Assembly (NCBI GenBank): GCA_910579275.1
Contig: CAJTTO010000016.1
Span: 1-64,000, forward strand
Direction of reading: 5' to 3'
From: an uncultured Lachnospiraceae bacterium
Lineage (GTDB): Bacteria; Bacillota; Clostridia; Lachnospirales; Lachnospiraceae
Length of the DNA stretch: 64,000 nucleotides
Shown here: positions 61,201-64,000 of the stretch, one piece after another
Layout of the letters: every line of letters begins with the position of its first letter
Numbering within the stretch: the first letter of the stretch is position 1
Translations under genes and position numbers: made by a program
The notes under the pieces: model-generated
The model's database searches: none
What the model saw: the letters and a program-made list of their open reading frames with translations, nothing else
What the model was told of the DNA's origin: nothing

Positions 61201-61318
61201 CTAATGCCAGCTTACGATCAAATTTGTGCGGATCTCCTTTCTCATAGCCACCCTCAGTAATAAGATATTCTTCTATGTCCTGTTCAAAACGTTTTTCCTT
61301 TATATCAAAGTCTGACAT
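58259..61318 (-). CDS. hsdR: Type I restriction endonuclease, HsdR subunit
   Basis: The 1019-residue protein has an N-terminal nuclease domain with Asp140 in SIDIVLFVNG and MELK (Glu154, Lys156), the PD-(D/E)xK motif. A superfamily 2 helicase follows: Walker A HSAGSGKS (309-316), VIVDEAHSS, FAFTATP, QTGFDEPLLHTMFVDK and TLSRLNR. The C-terminal third is helical and binds the methylase core. The ATG at 61318 follows GAGGAGG. The enzyme moves DNA and cuts unmodified sequence far from its site. hsdS lies upstream in the same operon; hsdM must be beyond the window. Confidence 0.95.
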   Translation of the reverse strand: MSDFDIKEKRFEQDIEEYLITEGGYEKGDPHKFDRKLALDTETFLKFLKISQPKQWERYEKIYGTDSEKQVVERFCREVKMVGLLQVLRQGFTDRGVKFRAVYWKPETSINTTTQEQFAANILHCTRQLHYSLSNENSIDIVLFVNGIPVVSMELKCQFTGQSTVNAIEQYQFDRRGKDAIFAFKERVLVHFAVDLTQVFMTTRLEGEKTYFLPFNQGSNGAGRVGGKGNPVNESGYDTAYLWQNVLCKERLLEILNKYLHLKVERDKDTGEIILETMIFPRYHQLDVVTKLLADVKINGSGKNYLIQHSAGSGKSNSIAWLAHRLAGLHNTYDEKIFQSVIIVTDRKVLDEQLQNTVYQFDHVDGVVQKIEKNAQQLKNAINDGVPIIITTLQKFPVIYKEVKSGSRRFAVIVDEAHSSQTGDAAKKLKRALADTEKILEEYAQMEYDQEQNYRDDEDKLLDELAAQGVHSNISFFAFTATPKEKTLNMFGWKDENGGYHPFHIYSMRQAIEEGFILDVLKNYMTYKMYYKIVKSIPDNPEVDTTTGVKAILDYEKLHPHNISQKTAIMLEQFYRVTRTKIGGKAKAMVVTPSRLHAVRYLQEFRRQILEKGYDLDVLVAFSGEIEDDGQTFTEEKLNKTKDEKTIKEKALPKAFNTDDFGMLIVAEKYQTGFDEPLLHTMFVDKKLSGVKAVQTLSRLNRTCRGKQDTFILDFVNSADDIKKSFEPYYEETTLEEETNPNVIYDLKNTLDEYHVYQEIEIMQFADIFYSKKQQTSGDIGKLQGKIKPAIDRFQALNADRQDMFKSTLARFNRIYAFITQVCRLFDKDIHKFSVYAKFLLMQLPKGSTERVNVDDKVLLEYYRLEKDFEGSIDLEPTEEGFRPITGEAGRKDKKKNPLTVIIDKINERYGTDFTEMDKVLLQIESDYEAQDKWHGYAQNNDFKTFMLLFEKDFPNMAASRYEQNEEFFVRMFKEPDMMKQIMDTLGTVLYEKLKRNSDVVYSFEPKMSMVADVSYGKE

Positions 61319-61353
61319 GGACTGTACCTCCTCAGTGTTTTTTGATTTTTCAA

Positions 61354-62463
61354 TTAATTTTCTTCTCTGTACATCTGCTCACTTTGCTTTTCTTTCTGCT
61401 GTAAATAAAACATGGTTTTTTGTGTTTCAATTTCTTTTCGCAATTCTTCTTCTGTCGGTAAATACAATTTGTATTTTGATGCAAATAACTGCTCATTGCC
61501 ATGAAGAACAGAATATCTTGCGATATCTTCATCCGTTTCTGTACAGAGTACAATACCCAATGTTGGATTATCGTCTGTACCTTTCTTCAATTCATCGTAC
61601 ATACGGATATACATATCCATCTGTCCTACATCCTGATGCGTAATTTTGCCTGTTTTCAAATCAATCAGAACAAAACACTTCAAAATGTAATTGTAAAATA
61701 CAAGGTCAATAAAATAATCCTCTTTCTCTGTTTTTATATGCTGCTGACGAGCTACAAAGGCATACCCCTTTCCCATTTCCATTAAAAATTTCTGAATATT
61801 AGAAATAATGCTAGTCTCCAAATCGGTTTCCGTAAAATCTGTATTGGACGATAATCCAAGGAATTCCGCTATAACAGGATTTTTGACAAATTCCAACTTA
61901 TCATTCTGGAAATCGGAAGTCTTTTCCAACATTTCCTGTTCAACCAAATCTTTATGTTGGGACTGCAGCATACGGTAGTAATATTGTGTATTAATATTTC
62001 GCTGTAAAGTACGCACACTCCATGTCTGCTCGTATGCTTCTTTCTCATACCAACTGCGAGCAGTAGAATCTGCTACTTGTAATAATGCACGATAATGTGA
62101 CCAAGAAAGCCGTATATGAGATTGTCGACACGCTGTGTCGACAATCTGGGGAAACTCTTTATAAAAGCGCAGACAGTGATAAAGATTACTGCGATCATAA
62201 CCTTTTCCATACTGTGCAGTCAGCCCTTTGGATAATTTTTTAATGATATTGGCACCGTACTCAGCGCGATCTGAACCGTCAATTTCTTCTTCAGATATCC
62301 GGTATCCAATCAGCCAGTTTCTTTGTGACAAGATTGTGTCTACTGCATGGTAGGCTTGCTGTTGGGAAATCTCTATTATATTTTGTATATCCAATAATAT
62401 ATTCTCTGATTTTTGATAGATGCTCATAATATCAGTATTTTCAGTTTTTATGGGTTCATTCAT
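61354..62463 (-). CDS. DUF1016 family nuclease (YhcG type)
   Basis: The 369-residue protein has the YhcG N-terminal domain (about 18-160: AYHAVDTILSQRNWLIGYRISEEEIDG, YGANIIKKLSKGLTAQYGKGYDRSNLYHCLRFYKEFP). The C-terminal PDDEXK_YhcG nuclease (about 190-350) has DYFIDLVFYNYILKCFVLIDLKTGKITHQDVGQM with the Asp and Asp-Leu-Lys acid-lysine pattern. Such genes are often placed in type I restriction operons, where an anti-phage or accessory role is assumed. ATG at 62463 follows GGAG. It lies 12 bp after the membrane-protein gene and 35 bp before hsdR. Confidence 0.9.
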   Translation of the reverse strand: MNEPIKTENTDIMSIYQKSENILLDIQNIIEISQQQAYHAVDTILSQRNWLIGYRISEEEIDGSDRAEYGANIIKKLSKGLTAQYGKGYDRSNLYHCLRFYKEFPQIVDTACRQSHIRLSWSHYRALLQVADSTARSWYEKEAYEQTWSVRTLQRNINTQYYYRMLQSQHKDLVEQEMLEKTSDFQNDKLEFVKNPVIAEFLGLSSNTDFTETDLETSIISNIQKFLMEMGKGYAFVARQQHIKTEKEDYFIDLVFYNYILKCFVLIDLKTGKITHQDVGQMDMYIRMYDELKKGTDDNPTLGIVLCTETDEDIARYSVLHGNEQLFASKYKLYLPTEEELRKEIETQKTMFYLQQKEKQSEQMYREEN

Positions 62464-62475
62464 ATAAGTTCTCCA

Positions 62476-63123
62476 TTAAATTTCTTTCTTATTCTCGTTA
62501 TCAGATGCGACTTTTTCTAAAATCTCCAAATACTCGGAACAAGTAGTTTCATAAATATGCCATCTTTCCCCTTGATAATTTTTTTGATTTTCGTTAATAC
62601 TTGAAAGAAAGTATGATAAAAACATAAAGGCAAATGAAAGAAGAGTCATTACATTGATTAGCTCATTTGTTAATTTATCATATGGGATTAATTTCAATGG
62701 TGTAATCATGATTTGTATAGTACAAATTACAATTTGTATACACGATATTGCCATAACAGATTTCTGTAAAACTTTGATTTTTCTGTTATTTTGGGATAAA
62801 GTATCTCTATTTGGTAATATTGCTAATTCGTTTTTCAACAATTCAGTTTCATTCCCCAAAACATTAAATTTATCGTATGTCTTTATACTTTTTTCAATAA
62901 ATTCCGTTCGCGACTTTGCAATTGTATTTATCATATCTAGTCTACATATTAGAAAATCTGTTGTATTTTTTAGCATCTCAAAAGTTGTAAATTCTAATGA
63001 AACAAAGGCAACCGTAACATAAAGGGTTGCAGGCAAAAGACCATCTAATCTAATTTGAATAATAGCAATCAAAATATAGCTTATAGCCATTCCTAATAAA
63101 ATGTAATTACTTTTGTTCAACAT
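62476..63123 (-). CDS. Unrecognised four-helix membrane protein in the restriction operon
   Basis: The 215-residue protein has an N-terminal hydrophobic pair (about 8-27 and 31-50). A cytosolic, charged, probably coiled segment of about 75 residues (52-125) follows, and then a second hydrophobic pair (about 124-142 and 158-182). A hydrophilic tail (183-215) ends the protein. It overlaps the hsdS stop by a TGATG arrangement with GGGAGG upstream, so it is translationally coupled to hsdS. I do not recognise the family. The layout, two helix pairs around a coil, is like several membrane effectors of defence systems (for example SLATT-type), but no motif proves it. Confidence 0.65.
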   Translation of the reverse strand: MLNKSNYILLGMAISYILIAIIQIRLDGLLPATLYVTVAFVSLEFTTFEMLKNTTDFLICRLDMINTIAKSRTEFIEKSIKTYDKFNVLGNETELLKNELAILPNRDTLSQNNRKIKVLQKSVMAISCIQIVICTIQIMITPLKLIPYDKLTNELINVMTLLSFAFMFLSYFLSSINENQKNYQGERWHIYETTCSEYLEILEKVASDNENKKEI

Positions 63124-64000
63124 CAAACCTCCCTTTTCCCTGTAACCGTTTCATAAATAAGCGATTTCTTGTATGCAATAATCTTATCAATGATTTTTTG
63201 CTTCATTTCAATTGCATCATCAATAGCACTGCATTTCCTGTCAAGAAATTGAGCGATTTCTTTCTGTTCTTCCATAGGAGGAACTAATACAGGCATACTT
63301 TTTAATAAGTCTTGTCCTAAACTCGCTCTTGTGACAAGATTCATTTCCTTTACAAGAAATGCACGGTGATGACTGCTTCTAAAATAATATTTACTGTATC
63401 CGGTGTATAATGTATTATCAAACGGTCTGACGCGAATTACAAACCCAGCAAAAGTCGCATTTGGCATCGTTTTCTCGCATACACTGGAAAACCCAACTTC
63501 CTCTACTGTCTCCGAAGTCCGTGTAAAGAAAATATCTCCCTTTTCAACAGAATAATCCTTCCGTTCTTTATCCGTAGCATCAATTAATCCATCAACATGT
63601 ATTGGCAATGTATAGTTTCGATATACATCTCCATAACTTACAAATGGATAGCCATATCCAAAAAACTCACCGCCTTTACTAATTCCATTCTGAGGCGTTC
63701 CAATATTTCTCAAACGGCATACCTTCCATGTAGATGGTATTTTTCCAATAAATTCAATTCCACTGTCTTTCATTTCCACATTGAGACTTAATCCCTCTGT
63801 TACTGTTTCCGTAATCAAAGACTGCTTATATGCTTTGATCTTTTCTATGATCTCTTGTTGTTTAGCAATAATAGAGTTTATCTTAGTACACTTTTCATCT
63901 AGATAACTCACTATATGGTATTGAATATCTATGGGCGGTTGGATTATCGGCAAGTCGGAAAAGTCTTCATAATTAAGCGTAAATCGTATATTCTTAGAAT
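63123..64000 (-). CDS. hsdS: Type I restriction specificity subunit HsdS, partial
   Basis: The frame is open to the window edge, so the start and first target-recognition domain lie outside. Visible are the end of the first TRD, the central conserved helix (QQEIIEKIKAYKQSLITETVTEGLS), the second TRD (IPSTWKVCRLRNIGTPQNGIS ... TFAGFVIRVRPF) and the C-terminal conserved region (PPMEEQKEIAQFLDRKCSAIDDAIEMKQKIIDKIIAYKKSLIYETVTGKREV). The two conserved parts are near repeats (YKKSLIYETVTG / YKQSLITETVTE), as expected for the HsdS pseudo-dimer. It fixes the DNA sequence recognised by the complex. Codons are AT-rich, in keeping with the island. Confidence 0.93.
   Translation of the reverse strand, partial: SKNIRFTLNYEDFSDLPIIQPPIDIQYHIVSYLDEKCTKINSIIAKQQEIIEKIKAYKQSLITETVTEGLSLNVEMKDSGIEFIGKIPSTWKVCRLRNIGTPQNGISKGGEFFGYGYPFVSYGDVYRNYTLPIHVDGLIDATDKERKDYSVEKGDIFFTRTSETVEEVGFSSVCEKTMPNATFAGFVIRVRPFDNTLYTGYSKYYFRSSHHRAFLVKEMNLVTRASLGQDLLKSMPVLVPPMEEQKEIAQFLDRKCSAIDDAIEMKQKIIDKIIAYKKSLIYETVTGKREV

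Overview
The window looks like chromosomal DNA of a gut-type Clostridia, most likely Lachnospiraceae. The grounds are AGGAGG-type ribosome sites, Firmicutes-style lipoproteins, GHKL/LytTR and Bce-like sensing modules, a T-box-controlled trp operon, InlB-type repeat proteins, and shared-ATPase carbohydrate transporters. No rRNA, tRNA or CRISPR array was seen.

Layout. 0-2.7 kb: a Cys-tRNA(Pro) deacylase and a two-subunit class I fumarase. 2.8-10.6 kb: a starch/maltodextrin locus (surface lipoprotein, truncated LacI-type regulator, GH13 enzyme, binding protein and two permeases), with twin LacI-type operators before the lipoprotein. 10.6-15.1 kb: an mglBAC galactose/glucose-type transporter on the minus strand, ending in a small membrane InlB-repeat protein. 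15.3-15.6 kb: mobile-element debris. 15.8-22.8 kb: trpEGDCFBA on the minus strand behind a tryptophan T-box, a second hairpin and a 22-codon upstream ORF. 22.8-28.4 kb: a serine-recombinase relic, then an OmpR/histidine kinase pair with a MacB-like ABC module. 28.5-35.7 kb: a 1268-residue secreted vWA/lipase-like/CBM protein, an anchored protein, a soluble GHKL kinase with a LytTR regulator, and a Uma2 gene. 35.8-48 kb: an AraC pseudogene, a DUF2200-DUF1801 fusion, a second GHKL/LytTR pair split by a Uma2 fragment and next to a Bce-like exporter, then VanZ, flavodoxin/TetR and esterase genes. 48-53.2 kb: an anchored Ntn hydrolase, a GH42 beta-galactosidase and a GH53 galactanase; with mglBAC these suggest use of beta-galactan. 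53.4-57.4 kb: a methyltransferase, a one-chain ABC exporter and a sigma/anti-sigma pair. 57.5-64 kb: a broken BtrH-like gene, a deleted IS transposase and a type I restriction operon holding a DUF1016 nuclease and an unrecognised membrane protein; hsdS runs off the window.

The most striking feature is not a gene. About ten copies or fragments of a 150-170 bp multi-hairpin repeat with terminal inverted repeats (family A) lie between genes, together with a second smaller family (B, three copies). Several copies sit next to truncated genes (LacI, AraC, Uma2), so they look like MITE-type elements that helped shape the region. All assignments come from reading the sequence; no database search was possible.
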